A stretch of 64,000 nt of DNA from Axinella damicornis (GCA_963931865.1 OZ007507.1:8615847-8679846), one strand, 5' to 3'. Counted from the stretch's first letter, positions 43,980 to 55,178 are shown. Notes: a model not told the origin generated them from the letters alone. Program-made: numbers and translations.

Positions 43980-44252
43980 GTACTGCTTGAACCTCAACCT
44001 ACCTTTGATAGGAATCATGGCCTCATCTATGCTAATTAACGTTCTCCTGGGTATTGTATTCTGACTCAAACAAACGGGTGGTTATTCCTTCACCTTCCTC
44101 TCACCGTTCTCCTCTCCTCTCTTACTTTATTCTTCCCTTCCCTCCCTTCTCCCCCTCTTCCCACTCCCTTCTCTCCTCTTCCTTTCCCCTCTCTCCAAAC
44201 TTCCCATCTCCCCCTCTCACCCAATTCCTGTCGAAGTTTACCACAAACACAC

Positions 44253-47200
44253 CTTGGTAGAAGAGTGAGTAGTCAGCAGCTCCCGAGGAGATGTTCATTA
44301 TCACACCATGTATCCTATGGAGAGGTACATTAATGTGTGTGATTGTTTGTTTATTCGTGTTTGTCTTAAGTTGGGGAAGGGAACCATGCACGGTGTCCCA
44401 TTACATTGCTACACAGGCTTTGGTCCTGATGTACCATTCAGATTCAATTCAAACTCATACAGGAGGTCAAGGCAAACTGGGACAATCAATGTATCCCGCA
44501 GCTCGTATCAAAACTTTAACGCCATTGGCTATTACTAACCACGGCCAAATTACCCTAGCTAATGCTAAGTCACATGACCTAGGTAAACCAATCAGAGGTG
44601 AGCTTTGAAAATCGCTGGGGTACTGTAGGGACCTCCACTTTTGACATCCACTTCTGAGAACTCTATTAACAGTAGTGGTAGAGGGGATCTCAGTGTGTGT
44701 TTGTTGAATTGAGAGTTGCATCTAAGGAGCAAACACAGTGGGAGACTAGAGGAGCACCTCAGATGTGTTTTGCAGCCCATTGTCTATCGGGAATTCAGTA
44801 GTTGAAGGGTAAGTGCTATCAGCAGGCACAGGGAATTAACAACTTCACAACACTCAGGAAAGATAAGAGAGGGAGTCTGGGTGGACAGCACTAGTCTCAT
44901 TCCCAGATTGTCATCGTGGAGAGTGAGTCTGGGTGGACAGCACTAGTCTCCCCATCGCAGAGAGGACTCCAATCACAGAGAGGGAGTCTGGGTGGACAGC
45001 ACTAGTCTCCCCATCGCAGAGAGGACTCCAATCACAGAGAGTGAGTCTGGGTGGACAGCACTAGTCTCCCCATCGCAGAGAGGACTCCAATCACAGAGAG
45101 TGAGTCTGGGTGGACAGCACTAGTCTCCCCATCGCAGAGAGGACTCCGATCACAGAGAGTGAGTCTGGGTGGACAGCACTAGTCTCCCCATCGCAGAGAG
45201 GACTCCAATCACAGAGAGGGAGTCTGGGTGGACAGCACTAGTCTCCCCATCGCAGAGAGGACTCCAATCACAGAGAGTGAGTCTGGGTGGACAGCACTAG
45301 TCTCCCCATCACAGAGAGGACTCCAATCACAGAGAGTGAGTCTGGGTGGACAGCACTAGTCTCCCCATCGCAGAGAGGACTCCAATCACAGAGAGTGAGT
45401 CTGGGTGGACAGCACTAGTCTCCCCATCGCAGAGAGGACTCCAATCACAGAGAGTGAGTCTGGGTGGACAGCACTAGTCTCCCCATCGCAGAGAGGACTC
45501 CGATCACAGAGAGTGAGTCTGGGTGGACAGCACTAGTCTCCCCATCGCAGAGAGGACTCCAATCACAGAGAGGGAGTCTGGGTGGACAGCACTAGTCTCC
45601 CCATCGCAGAGAGGACTCCAATCACAGAGAGTGAGTCTGGGTGGACAGCACTAGTCTCCCCATCGCAGAGAGGACTCCAATCACAGAGAGTGAGTCTGGG
45701 TGGACAGAACTAGTCTCATTCTTCGACTCCAATCACAGAGAGGGAGTCTGGGTGTACAGTATATACAAGTTTGATTCCCAGGCTGCCATCGCGGATAGGG
45801 AGTCTGGTGCTCGGAGTATTCAGCACACTCTTTTTCATTTGATTGGGTTCACTGTTGAGCATGCCTCCACAACTATACACATTTCCACCCAGATTCCCTT
45901 CCTGTAATGTGAGTCTGGGAACTAGACTAGTTGTGTGTACTTCTAAGAGCACTCTGCTACTTACATGCTAACCATCTTTGGCAGCAGCATGTGAGTCATC
46001 TGCATGGTGGTTGGGGTAGACAATGGAAACTATCATCATTGCACACATGTTAACGTTGTTCCCAGAATGGTCGGCCTCACCTGCACCATTGGGTGACAGT
46101 TGACCTGGACAATCCTGTACTGTTGCTGTGGAGATAATATTACTAGATGAAAAGTCACCGCTAATTTGCTATAATTCCAATTCACAACTCACTTCTTGAG
46201 GCACTTTAGTGAAGTAATCCGGATATCCCTGACCACATCCAACATTGTTCACTAGTTGCAATAGAGAATGAAGACCAATTATACATACAGCAGTCCCTGT
46301 GTTAATAACAGGTGAGTGCATGAACACATTTAGCCACACAGGGAGTGGGGAGCAGTCACAGTGACGAGAGAGAGTGAGGTCACACAGGGAGTGGGGAGGA
46401 GTCACAGTGACGAGAGGGAGTGAGGTCACACAGGGAGTGGGGAGGAGTCACAGTGATGAGGTCCTCACCAAGAATCCCAATGTCGAGGTCTTGCAGGTTT
46501 TCGAATATTTGTGGGTAGATTTCGGGACCTCAATGGTGCGGACTTCACGGCTGTACTTCTCCTCTGTACAAGGGGGAGAGAGGGTATGGGGACATTATAA
46601 GAGCATGACAGCATAATTATGAGGGTGCAAATGTGGTGGATGTGAGGGTGTGGGGATGTGAGGGTTTGGGGTGTGGGGGTATGATTGTGCAATATATAGA
46701 GACAGCCGCTGATAAACAACTCACTGATCTCATTAGCCACTCTGCAGTTTGTCCTGAGAGTAACTCATGATGACCACATTCAGCCCTAGCCTGGCCAACT
46801 GACAATAAAGCGATTCTCAGGTCAAGAGTGCGTTATGAGACTGCACAGCAACACGATGATGCACTCACCTCCAGTGCATAGCCCCTTCCAATACCCTCAG
46901 ATGCTCCTGTCACAACTGCAATGGGAAACAGAGAATGAGACCAGTAACAGAATAAACACATGGGAATCAGACTGACATTGGAATGAAACAGATTAGCAAC
47001 ACGTGGGACCTGGCCAACCCACCTGCCCATGGTCCGTAGTTGATTCGAGAGATATCCCACGGAGCCAGGAGGAGAGCACAGACCCCTCCCAACAGCTGAA
47101 GCAACCTCACCACGTACAGTGATCCCACCACCGCAGCAACATTCCTGCACTTACGAAGAGGAGTTTGAATATCAGTACTGAAGTAACGTTATGAATTCCA

Positions 47201-47490
47201 CATCTTGGATCTCCAACCAGGCTCAGTCGCCAGCACTGCACATACAAGCAAAACAGTGACACTGACTTCATGTATCCGCCCATGCAGTACGCTAACTCGG
47301 GATTGAGATGTATTTACACCACTAGTCTCACATCGCCAGACCCATGCAGCATTGGAGGCTTGTTGAAAGGGTTTGGCCGTGCGAGAACAGAAGCTATGAG
47401 GGCTGCATGTAAATCAATCATGTCTGCTAACCTGTAGAAGGAGAAGGTATTCGAGTAAAACAGCTCCACCAGCTGGTTGAAGACAGCCAT
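44253..47490 (-). CDS. HSD17B12-like reductase gene, 3'-incomplete with lesions
   Basis: Minus-strand exons: 47432-47490 (ATG, MAVFNQLVELFYSN); 47023-47144 (hydrophobic SLYVVRLLQLLGGVCALLLA, then YGPW); 46869-46915 (VVTGASEGIGRGYALE); 46725-46798 (LARLGLNVVIMSYSQDKLQ); 46469-46563; 46193-46251 (VNNVGCGQGYPDYFTKV); 46031-46114; about 45974-45999 (MTHMLLPKMV); 44253-44314 (HGVIMNISSGAADYSLFY). These follow HSD17B12/very-long-chain 3-oxoacyl-CoA reductase, an ER-membrane short-chain dehydrogenase: TGASEGIG binds NADPH, NNVG stabilises the fold, NISSG carries the catalytic Ser. Most phases join. Lesions: a 2-nt loss (or 1-nt gain) after KLQ before VANEI, and an out-of-frame loss between RTIEV and PEIYPQIF. 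Missing: the catalytic YxxxK exon and the C-terminus; below 44.25 kb lies the piggyBac relic. Pseudogene, or a real gene with assembly errors. Confidence 0.8.
44868..45720. repeat. 59-bp tandem repeat, about 14 copies
   Basis: Unit GAGTCTGGGTGGACAGCACT + AGTCTCCCCATCGCAGAGAG + GACTCCAATCACAGAGAGT with very few differences (CAATC/CGATC; GAGAGT/GAGAGG). High identity implies recent expansion or gene-conversion-like homogenisation. 45720-45930 is a diverged tail. It lies in the large intron between HSD17B-like exons 45974-45999 and 44253-44314. 59 is not divisible by 3, so no protein. Confidence 0.95.
46330..46462. repeat. Three copies of a 45-bp repeat
   Basis: CACACAGGGAGTGGGGAG(C/G)A + GTCACAGTGACGAGAGAG, three near-identical copies in an HSD17B-like gene intron. 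Confidence 0.88.
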
Positions 47491-47846
47491 GAATTCTGTT
47501 TGCCAAAAAAAAAAGAACACAAGTCTAATCCCTCGTTCCCAGGCTCCGGTCTGGGCGAAATTTTTTTTGGACTTAGTCTCTGGCAGATCCATCAACTACG
47601 CATGCGCAAAATCGTAACCCAACCCTAACCACACCCACAAATGTGCAGCCCTGTGTAAGCAAGGAGTTTGGAGCGGATGAGCGTTTGATAGCTGAGACAG
47701 AAGGAGCTGGCATTTGCTGAGTCCCCATGAACTTGGCCTGGACCCCAAACTAAACTTGGAACCCCTCAACTGCCTTAGCTTGTCATTCAAGTCATTTGTC
47801 TATTCAGTTTGTATTTTGTAGCTACTGCATCCACATAGCTACACCA

Positions 47847-48419
47847 TCAATACATTAAGATTTTACGTGTCTGTGTGTCTGTCTGTGTGTCAGTGAGTGA
47901 CGGAAGTGGGATGTTCGTGGGGCGGGACTAGACTATAGTGACGCGCGACCTTTGTACTTTAATTTATTTAACTGAACCTCGAACTTTGTGAAGAATGTTC
48001 GAGAACATTGCCATTGGGCCCAGGGCATGGGCTGGAATCCAGTATGCAGTCGGGGAGCAGCAGTCGAAGCGGACGCAATCAGGCGAGCAGCAGTTGAAGC
48101 GGACGCAATCGGGGAGCAGCAGTCGAAGCGGACGCGATCGGGAGCAGCAGCTGATCGTGAAAGCGGCGAGCAGCAGCTGAAGCGAGCGCAATCGGGGAGC
48201 AGCAGCTGGAGGCGGAGGCAAACGGGGAGCAGCAGTGGAAGCGGATGCCGCAATCGTGCCCGCGAGCAGCAGCTGAAGCGAACGCAAGCGGTGAGCAGCA
48301 GCTGAAGCGGACGCAATCGGGGAGAAGCAGCTCTTCAGAGAGCTGTCCGGCGCCGGATTACGCACGGTAGGCGAACAAGGGGGAAGTAGCTGAGCGAGCG
48401 AAGCGAGCTCAGCTACTTG
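47847..48419 (+). mobile_element. Helitron-like repeat, full-length copy (H4)
   Basis: 5' TCAATACATTAAGATTTTAC after A; 3' hairpin ...GCTCAGCTACTTG, immediately followed by the TC of the next copy. The interior minisatellite is in more than ten units, including GGAGGCGGAGGCAAACGGGG. Confidence 0.85.
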
Positions 48420-48760
48420 TCAATACATTAAGATTTTACGTGTCTGTGTGTCTGTCTGTGTGTCTGTGAGTGACGGAAGTGGGATGTTCGTGGGGCGGGA
48501 CTAGACTATAGTGACGCGCGACCTTCGTACTTTAATTTATTTACTGAACCTCGTGAAGAATGTTCGAGAACATTGCCATTGGGCCCAGGGCATGGGCTGG
48601 AATCCAGTATGCAGTCGCGGAGCAGCAGTCGAAGCGGACACACTGATCGGGCGAGCAGCAGTTGAAGCGGACGCAATCGGGGAGCAGCAGTCGAAGCGGA
48701 CGCGATCGGGAGCAGCAGCTGATCGTGAAAGTGGCGAGCGGCGAGCTGCTTGCGTTTCTA
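48420..48760 (+). mobile_element. Helitron-like repeat, 3'-truncated copy (H5)
   Basis: Begins TCAATACATTAAGATTTTAC directly at the 3' end of H4, a head-to-tail arrangement. It nearly duplicates the first 330 bp of H4 and stops at GAGCGGCGAGCTGC, without the terminal hairpin. Confidence 0.82.
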
Positions 48761-48927
48761 AGATCATTGTAGAAATTACTGCTTTTTGCCATACAGATGA
48801 ATTAGATGAATTTTAATGACTTGTAGAGGCCCAAGGTGGCCCATCAGTCAGTAGCTACATATATAATTTATATAGAAAATGACAGACAAGTATAAGGACT
48901 AGCTAAATGACAAAAATGAAGGATTAG

Positions 48928-51900
48928 CTATATGCCGGTAAAACATATTCTGCACGAAAAGCATTCTGATATAAACCAAGCTAGCTTCCTAATAACGTTG
49001 GTGTTGGTGGTGGTGAACATAAATAACATCTTCTCTTGTTCTGATAATTCTAGAAAAGCAGGGTTGTCTTTTGAAGCAGCTTTGTAAATATCTCTGTAGC
49101 CCTGTGTAATTCTGCAGCCTGTTATAAAATGTTTCTCGTCGTCCACCATTCCACTGTTACAGTATAGACATATTCGTTGCTCTGCTGGAATTTGAGGTCT
49201 TTTATATCTCCCAGTTTCTATCCTAGGTTGTGGCAGCTCACTCTCAGTCTACACATAGCAATTCGATGTCTTCTATTTGTCACCACAGACAAGTAATCCT
49301 CCCATCCAAAATTGAATTTGAAAGTTCGATAGGTGCGCAGCTTGTTTCCCCCAACTGTCCTTTCATCATTCCAAAGATCGGCATACCATTTACACACAAA
49401 TGTATCTTCCATTTTCTTTTGGATAAGGTGCAGAGAGCTCCTTATGTCCACAACCCCATAGGTCTGTAGCAGACGCCGTACACCACTGGCCCAGGATGTT
49501 TGCAATTGCTTGGATGCTGTTAGGGCTTCCTTTACCAAGCTAGGCACTTCTCCATGCAATCTACTCCAGAACTTCATGACACGATACTGTGTTCTAATCC
49601 AGAGTGGGAGTCGTCCAGTCTCTCCATACACTGCATTGTTTGTTGCCGTGAAAGGCAGCCCCAGCATTTTCTTACAATATTTGAGCACTGTCCTTTCCAT
49701 TATAAGGAATTCTCTCAGACCCCAGATTTCACTTCCATATTCCAATACCGGTTGCACCAGTGCAGTAAACAGTGAGCGTAGAGTGTCACACGAAAACCCT
49801 CCACATTCCCTAGACATAACAAATATCATATTCATAACTTTCAATGCACTCTTGCTCAACGCCTCAGTAGCTTCATTGAACATTCCATTCTGGTGAAAGA
49901 TGATTCCCAAGTACCGATATGATGTAACTTGTTCTAGAGGGTTGTCATTGTAGTACCAGGTCTCAGATGTTTTCCCTACTTGTCCAAATACTAGAATCTT
50001 TGTTTTCTTCATGTTAACTGTAAGTTTCCATTTCTCACAGTACATGTGGAGCACATTCAATGCAGACTGTAGTTTCTCTGGGGTATCGGCCAGTAGAGCC
50101 AGGTCGTCTGCAAACATTAATCCTGGTACCTGTCTGCTTTCAAGCCTTGGACCATGGTCCTGCTGGTGCAATTCTCTCATCAAATCAGCTGTGTATAACG
50201 TAAACAGGATTGGGCTTAGGGGGCAGCCTCGTCTAACTCCTTTATTACATGTGAAGGCCTCCGTAGTTCCATGACTTAGCAGCACCCGTGCATCTGCTTT
50301 CGAGTATGCATCTCTAAGGAAGAGCAGTACTTTAGTACTCATTCCTAGGGAGTGCAGTTTCTTCCACAATAGATTGTGAGCCACTGAATCAAATGCCTTT
50401 TGGAAGTCTACAAAGCAACAATATAACTTCCTCTTTTTACCCTTATAGTTTTCCATCAGAGTATTCATGATGAACATTGCATCTGTTGTTCGCCTTCCAG
50501 CTCGAAAGCCAAATTGTTCTTCTGGAAGGATTCCTAAATCCTCAGCCCATGTGCTGATCCTTGTCGCTAGTACAGTGAAGAGAATCTTTGACATTACAGG
50601 CAATAATGTTATTCCCCTGTAGTTATTTGCATCTCTGTGATCTCCCGACTTAGGCACTGGAACAATTGCCCCCTTGCACCATTGGAGTGGGATGCTGCCA
50701 TGATCTAGACACTTATTCCACAGTTCCACCAGCACTGTCAAGCATTGTAGGGGCAGAGATTTGTATATCTCAATCACCATACCATCCAGACCTGGAGCCT
50801 TACCAGATTTCAGATGACAAATTGCTTCTACTACTTCCTCCACAGATATAGGACAGTCTAGACTGTTTACAAGCACCTCTGGTAAGGGATTGTTGTCCTC
50901 CGCTGTCTGCTGTACTTCATGTAAACTCTTAAAATGCTCATACCATTCAGAACTAGGAATTTGACGTGCTAAATCTGCTCTCCTTTTGCATCTTTTTTGG
51001 TTTATTCTCCTCCAAAACTCCTTGCTGTTGGTTCTACTCAATACTGAGAGCATGGCATTTAGAGTGTCAGTATCTTCACGTTTCTTCCTTCTTGTGATCT
51101 TTTTGAATTGCCTCCTCTCCTCAAAAAAGTTCTTTTTTAAAACTGGGTTACTCATATCGTTCTTCCAAGCTTTCAGTGCATCATTGGTAATACGCTTTTG
51201 TTGCTTGCACTCATCATCAAACCATTTATTTGCAGGCCTTCTACCTCATCGATGGATACCCTCTGTGCGCCTCTGCAGTACACCAGTATCTATTCCAACT
51301 TTTTTCAAAAACTCTTCGACTGCATTGGCACCCTCCTGTACGTCCTGGTTTCTCACCATATCTTGCATCTGTGCTATCATGGTTGGCTTGCTGAGCTCTG
51401 AGGCCATAGATTCCATTCTGAGTGTATTCAATCTAAACCTGCAACGGTTTGAGGTCCCCTCCGCTGTTACATTTCCAGATTGGCATTGGGATTCAGTTGC
51501 TATGTTGCATTGTATTGTGTAATGTAATGGGCAGTGGTCTGAGAAAGGCAGGAGGTCTTGAACTTCAAAGGATAGTATGCTGTCTAACATAGCACGTTCT
51601 GCAAGTACATAATCCACTACACTGTTCCCACTATTGGACATGTACGTGAAGTTACCAACTCCTTTGTCTCTTCCCAACCTTCCATTCACAAGCCTCAACC
51701 CAGTTGCTATGCAAGCATCTATAAGCATTTGTCCACAAGCGTTTATTGTACAATCCATTGATGCACGAGGCATACTTGACATATTTACATCCACAGAGTA
51801 GCCTTCTGGTAAAGGGACATGGTCAATTGTATCCATTGTTATCCAGTCTTGTTGATTTCCTGTACGGGCATTCAGATCACCCATCACAATGACCTTCCCA

Positions 51901-52466
51901 TTGAGTTGCATATATGATATCTCACTCTGGAGGGCTCCCCACATTTTCTGTGTTTGTAATGGCCTGCTTGAACCCAATGGTGGAATATACCACACACCCA
52001 AGTATATATCCTCTTCCAATCCAAAAAAGATCTCATCCAGTCGGAACCATACTCGGTCTTCCAGTTGTTCCAGGTTGCCATCACAAACAATTTGTACTCC
52101 TCGTGCTATTTCCTTTCTGATGTACACCACAATACCACCAGATCCTCGTCTTGCTTTACGGCTGAGTGATTCCCGATTCAAGCAATGTACTTCAAAACCA
52201 TCAAGTGATAGGTTGTACATGTTCCCCGGCTTCAACCAAGTCTCTAATAAGGCAACAAAATCCAATTGTTGTATACACGATTGAATATCTATCAACTTAT
52301 CTACAGTTAAGCCATTTATATTCCAGGTACAAAAGGACACAGATGAACATGTACTGGGGCATGGTACAAAACCAGATACAAATGAGGAGTCTGACACAAA
52401 AGTAGGGCTAGGTACAAAAGCATGACTACGTTCAGTATTACAGTTCACTTTTAGATCTAAGGCCAC
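48928..52466 (-). pseudogene. LINE ORF2: AP endonuclease and reverse transcriptase
   Basis: Endonuclease 52466-51246: CTWNINGLTVDKL (motif with catalytic Asn), ETWLKPG, VMGDLNARTG, VVDYVLAE, FSDHCPLHY (catalytic D-H). Then a single in-frame TGA (HR*GRRPANKWFDDEC). Reverse transcriptase to 49218: SGKAPGLDGM, FVDFQKAFDSV, GVRRGCPLSPILFTLY, FADDLALLAD (catalytic FADD), YRYLGIIF. After CHNL the frame shifts by one missing base and continues RIETGRY...CLYCN...EKHFITGC, a C-terminal zinc-knuckle-like tail. The ORF would be about 1180 codons without the one stop and one frameshift. So few lesions suggest recent activity. Confidence 0.88.
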
Positions 52467-52513
52467 CCTGGGCTACTCCCTATTGCTCACTTGGGTGTGA
52501 GACTGAGGTGGTG

Positions 52514-52825
52514 TCATATGAGCTTGAAGGTAAGGAAGGGGTCAGTGGGAATTGCTTGCATGTCACTGGATGGTACATTCCTGGTCTGCTTGTCATTGCC
52601 TTTCCTTCTCTGATCATGTAACTCTTTTTGCTGCTTTCTCTGTTCTCTCGTTAGGTCGTGATTTAGATAAATTTGTGTGCCTCTAAGCAATGCTTTCTTT
52701 CGCATTACCTCTTCCTTTCCTTCTGTTGTTTGAAAGCGAACCAGGATTGGTCTACCTGTGTTATTGCGCTCGTGTTTCCTTCCAAGCCTGAAGGCAGATT
52801 CTATTCTAGGTTCTTCCACTCCCAT
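52514..52825 (-). CDS. LINE ORF1 C-terminal remnant
   Basis: 103 codons: MGVEEPRIESAFRLGRKHER, then RPILVRFQTTEGKEEVMRKK, GTQIYLNHDLTREQRKQQKE. The pattern GRPILVRF...K..L.GT.IYLN.DL..EQR is that of the C-terminal domain of LINE ORF1 proteins (RNA-binding chaperones that package the element RNA). The N-terminal coiled coil and RRM are absent, so the element is 5'-truncated here. Stop TAA at 52514 lies 48 nt before the ORF2 ATG. Confidence 0.7.
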   Translation of the reverse strand: MGVEEPRIESAFRLGRKHERNNTGRPILVRFQTTEGKEEVMRKKALLRGTQIYLNHDLTREQRKQQKELHDQRRKGNDKQTRNVPSSDMQAIPTDPFLTFKLI

Positions 52826-52899
52826 TTTTGTACAGAGAAACGGAGTTTAACGGAGGGCGCTTCGGTTGTTTTACGGCCGGTGACGTCACTTGCAAGCGC

Positions 52900-53108
52900 T
52901 CTATTCTCACTCTGAGAACTCGGCGTTCGCGAACGTTCAGTCTGCGTTCGCGAACACTGCGTTCGCAGTCTGCGAACTCAGCGTTCGCGAACGTTCAGTC
53001 CGAACTCAGCCTTCGCGAACACTGCGTTCGCGTTCACGAACGTTCAGTCTGCGAACTCATCCTGTCTGCGAACGCAGCCTTCGCGTACACTGCGTTCGCG
53101 AACATTCT
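52900..53108. repeat. TTCGCGAA palindrome array, copy 1
   Basis: Repeats of GCGTTCGCGAACGTTCAGTC and GCGAACTCAGCGTTCGCGAA in both orientations. The 10-mer GTTCGCGAAC is its own complement. Ser/Ala/Asn-Phe-Ala frames are artefacts. A second array lies at 58705-59275. Confidence 0.9.
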
Positions 53109-53128
53109 ATTACTTGTGTACTTGTTAA

Positions 53129-53871
53129 GGTGGCGGGCAAGCAATGATACGCTTGACCGCGCAATAATTGGAGGCGTGGTTCCGAATCACCACTCTCGAG
53201 CGCTCCAGCAGCAGCCATCCAAGATGCTGTGCCACCTTTCTTCTTCCAAGGCGGTTGGGCATCCATTGACAGCGTGTCTAGTTGAGCGCTACGTTATACG
53301 TACTTTGTACCGTGACAACGCCAGCTGCAAATCTCGGCGAAAACAGCACTATTTTTTTCTGTACGTCTCAAAAATCAGCTGAACGTATTTAGCTAAAATG
53401 CTCTTCGCAGGCAGCTCTCTCACTGGTTACTCGAGGGGGCTACGTTGTCATATGGCGCCGAACGAACGTCTCATCGTGGTTTCTCCCTTGCAAGATGTAT
53501 ATACAAAAACAGGTAAATTGACCTCACGATAACACTGTTAACTCCGTATCCGGCTATAGCTAGTTCGGAAGCGTACTTGCATAAACTCAACGTAGCCCCC
53601 TCCAGACTGGGCCTGTCTTGATCCTGAGAAAGAACAGTAGCAGTAGCTTGCGTGCAGTGTAACTGAGTCGTACTGAAATCCATCAATATTGAATAATTCG
53701 CTGTCTCCGTTGTTTGCTGCTCCAGAACATCCTGGCTTGGTACATAAGTAGCGCTTACCATGAAGTGTTTGATTACCACATTTGGTTTCCAGTCATGGCA
53801 GGACTTGCAGGTTACAACATATTATTTTTAGATGACATAATTATTAATTCCAAAATCACTTGCCCGCCACC
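53129..53871. mobile_element. 743-bp element with TTAA flanks
   Basis: TTAA|GGTGGCGGGCAAG at 53125 and CTTGCCCGCCACC|TTAA at 53872-53875. Perfect 13-bp inverted ends and the TTAA target fit piggyBac or Kolobok. Inside, AGGGGGCTACGTTG (53431) and CAACGTAGCCCCCT (53590) form a second inverted pair that may be a nested element. No transposase. Confidence 0.82.
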
Positions 53872-54105
53872 TTAATAGTAACCCTGTAAAGGACTCGAGT
53901 GGTAGCTTGTCCTTAAACTCGCAGCCGAAGAATATTGAATCTTGCAATCTCCCAAACCTCCTAAATCTAGCTACACACAAAACAAGCACTACTTAAATTA
54001 ATAAGGAATAACAACAAAGGTGAGGACAAGAACACACAAAAGGACAAAGGAAGTCACCCTGGCTCCCTCCAACGTTGCACAAACATTAATTAACACTATT
54101 TAACA

Positions 54106-55178
54106 GTTCCGGTGTCATGGGAAAATGGGGACCCCCAAAATGGGGACCCAGGGGGTCCCCATATTCCCGGGAGTATGGGACCCGGGTCCCCATTTTCCTG
54201 GGAAAATGGGGACCCCGGGTCCCCATTTTCCCAGGAGTATGGGGACCCCTTCAGTGAAAATGGGGACCCCTTCTATGACAGATGGTTAACAGTGAGAAAA
54301 TGGAGAACCAACAATATTAGGCCTACGTAGGCAGACCTATGCAAGGCCATTATCTATGATCACTATAACCATGCAGTTATTATAATGTAGCAAATCAGTT
54401 TTTGAAAATTGGTCAATGGAAATGGTAACACATTATAGCTATACATAATAATAGCTTGAATTGATGAGCCTGGATCTTCAACAACAAGCTGGTCTGAGCA
54501 TCGATCCCTCTCCAGATAGCTAGAATTGTCATAGTTAGAGAGATGTAAGTATTTAGCTATAATGAGTCAGACTTGAGCATCATAGCTCACTAACTAGCCT
54601 GCAGTGCAAGACAGTGAGGAGGCTCTTGCAGCTAGTGAGTGAGTGGCTATTATTAGCTGCTATATACCTACATGTATAAGCAGCAGAACTCAAGTTCATG
54701 ATCTCCCGACATAGAAGAGATCAGCAACCTTTGCACACAGAAAAAAATTGGCTTTGTTGGAGGGCTTGCATTGTCCGACTTGCGCATTACAGCTATCAGG
54801 GTACGTAGCAACCATCGCAAGTACAGGTTTCGACTGATAAGATGATGATATTCCATCCTTGCTCTATGCATGGACTAATGCTTTCGCAGACATATATTCA
54901 TGCATGCACAGAGGTTATTAACCGAGGAACAAGTACCCCTACAGGAGGAGGCACTCATGGACACCACACAAGGTGTGTATGTGTATCTAATTCCGTAATG
55001 CTGGCTTTCACAATTTGGAAGAGCATTTGACAAATAAAAACCATCCTACACTGAGCTGTGAGTACTTGATGCAACGTAAAACGAAAACGGTGTGGGGGTC
55101 CCCATTTTCCCAAAGGGGTCCCCATTTTACCAGGGAAAATGGGGACCAGGGGTCCCCAAAATTTTATGACACCGGTCC
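54106..55178. mobile_element. About 1.07-kb element with GGTCCCCATTTTC-rich ends
   Basis: Left CCGGTGTCATGGGAAAATGG, right (reverse complement) CCGGTGTCATAAAATTTTGG. Both ends carry clusters of GGGGACC / GGTCCCCATTTTCCC palindromes (54120-54270 and 55095-55160). The interior is without recognised genes. Class unknown. Confidence 0.65.

Larger units (their letters stand above)
42150..44062 (-). pseudogene. piggyBac transposase pseudogene (PGBD-like)
   Basis: Minus-strand pieces in order: 44062-43985 (SIDEAMIPIKGRLRFKQY); 43482-43142 (PTKWGIKVFDLADATMGTLA ... LSSRVVLELLDGLEVYMDNF ... NACGTVRPNRKYFPQ); about 43140-43099 (WMDKRILHLLSSM); 42692-42480 (CPPCLPDYQAYMRGVDRGDQ ... YRKWWKRVLYYVVEVAALNA); 42450-42150 (FRIALAEELVGSFRGRR and a Cys-rich tail CVLCSKVREKRG). 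These match piggyBac transposases: MDNFY and GVD..DQ contain two of the three catalytic aspartates, and SIDE/KWGIK is the classic block before them. Frame changes occur at the PTV/RRR junction, near VGRRY and in the Cys tail. Two other transposons interrupt it. The N-terminal part is missing; it lies between HSD17B-like exons and the 42-kb repeat. Confidence 0.85.
48850..52830 (-). mobile_element. Near full-length LINE retrotransposon
   Basis: Reads ORF1 remnant (52825-52514), ORF2 (52466-49218) and a C-terminal tail in another frame (to about 48928) on the minus strand, in correct order. APE-type endonuclease plus RT without a visible RNase H places it among APE-LINEs of the CR1/L2/jockey/RTE radiation; clade undetermined. 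No poly-A tail or target duplication recognised. The 5' side abuts the TTCGCGAA palindrome array at 52900. Confidence 0.88.

Noticed and set aside
44868..45720. CRISPR-like array
   Set aside because: Repeat units are contiguous and the 'spacers' are identical; it is a tandem repeat in an intron of a eukaryotic gene.
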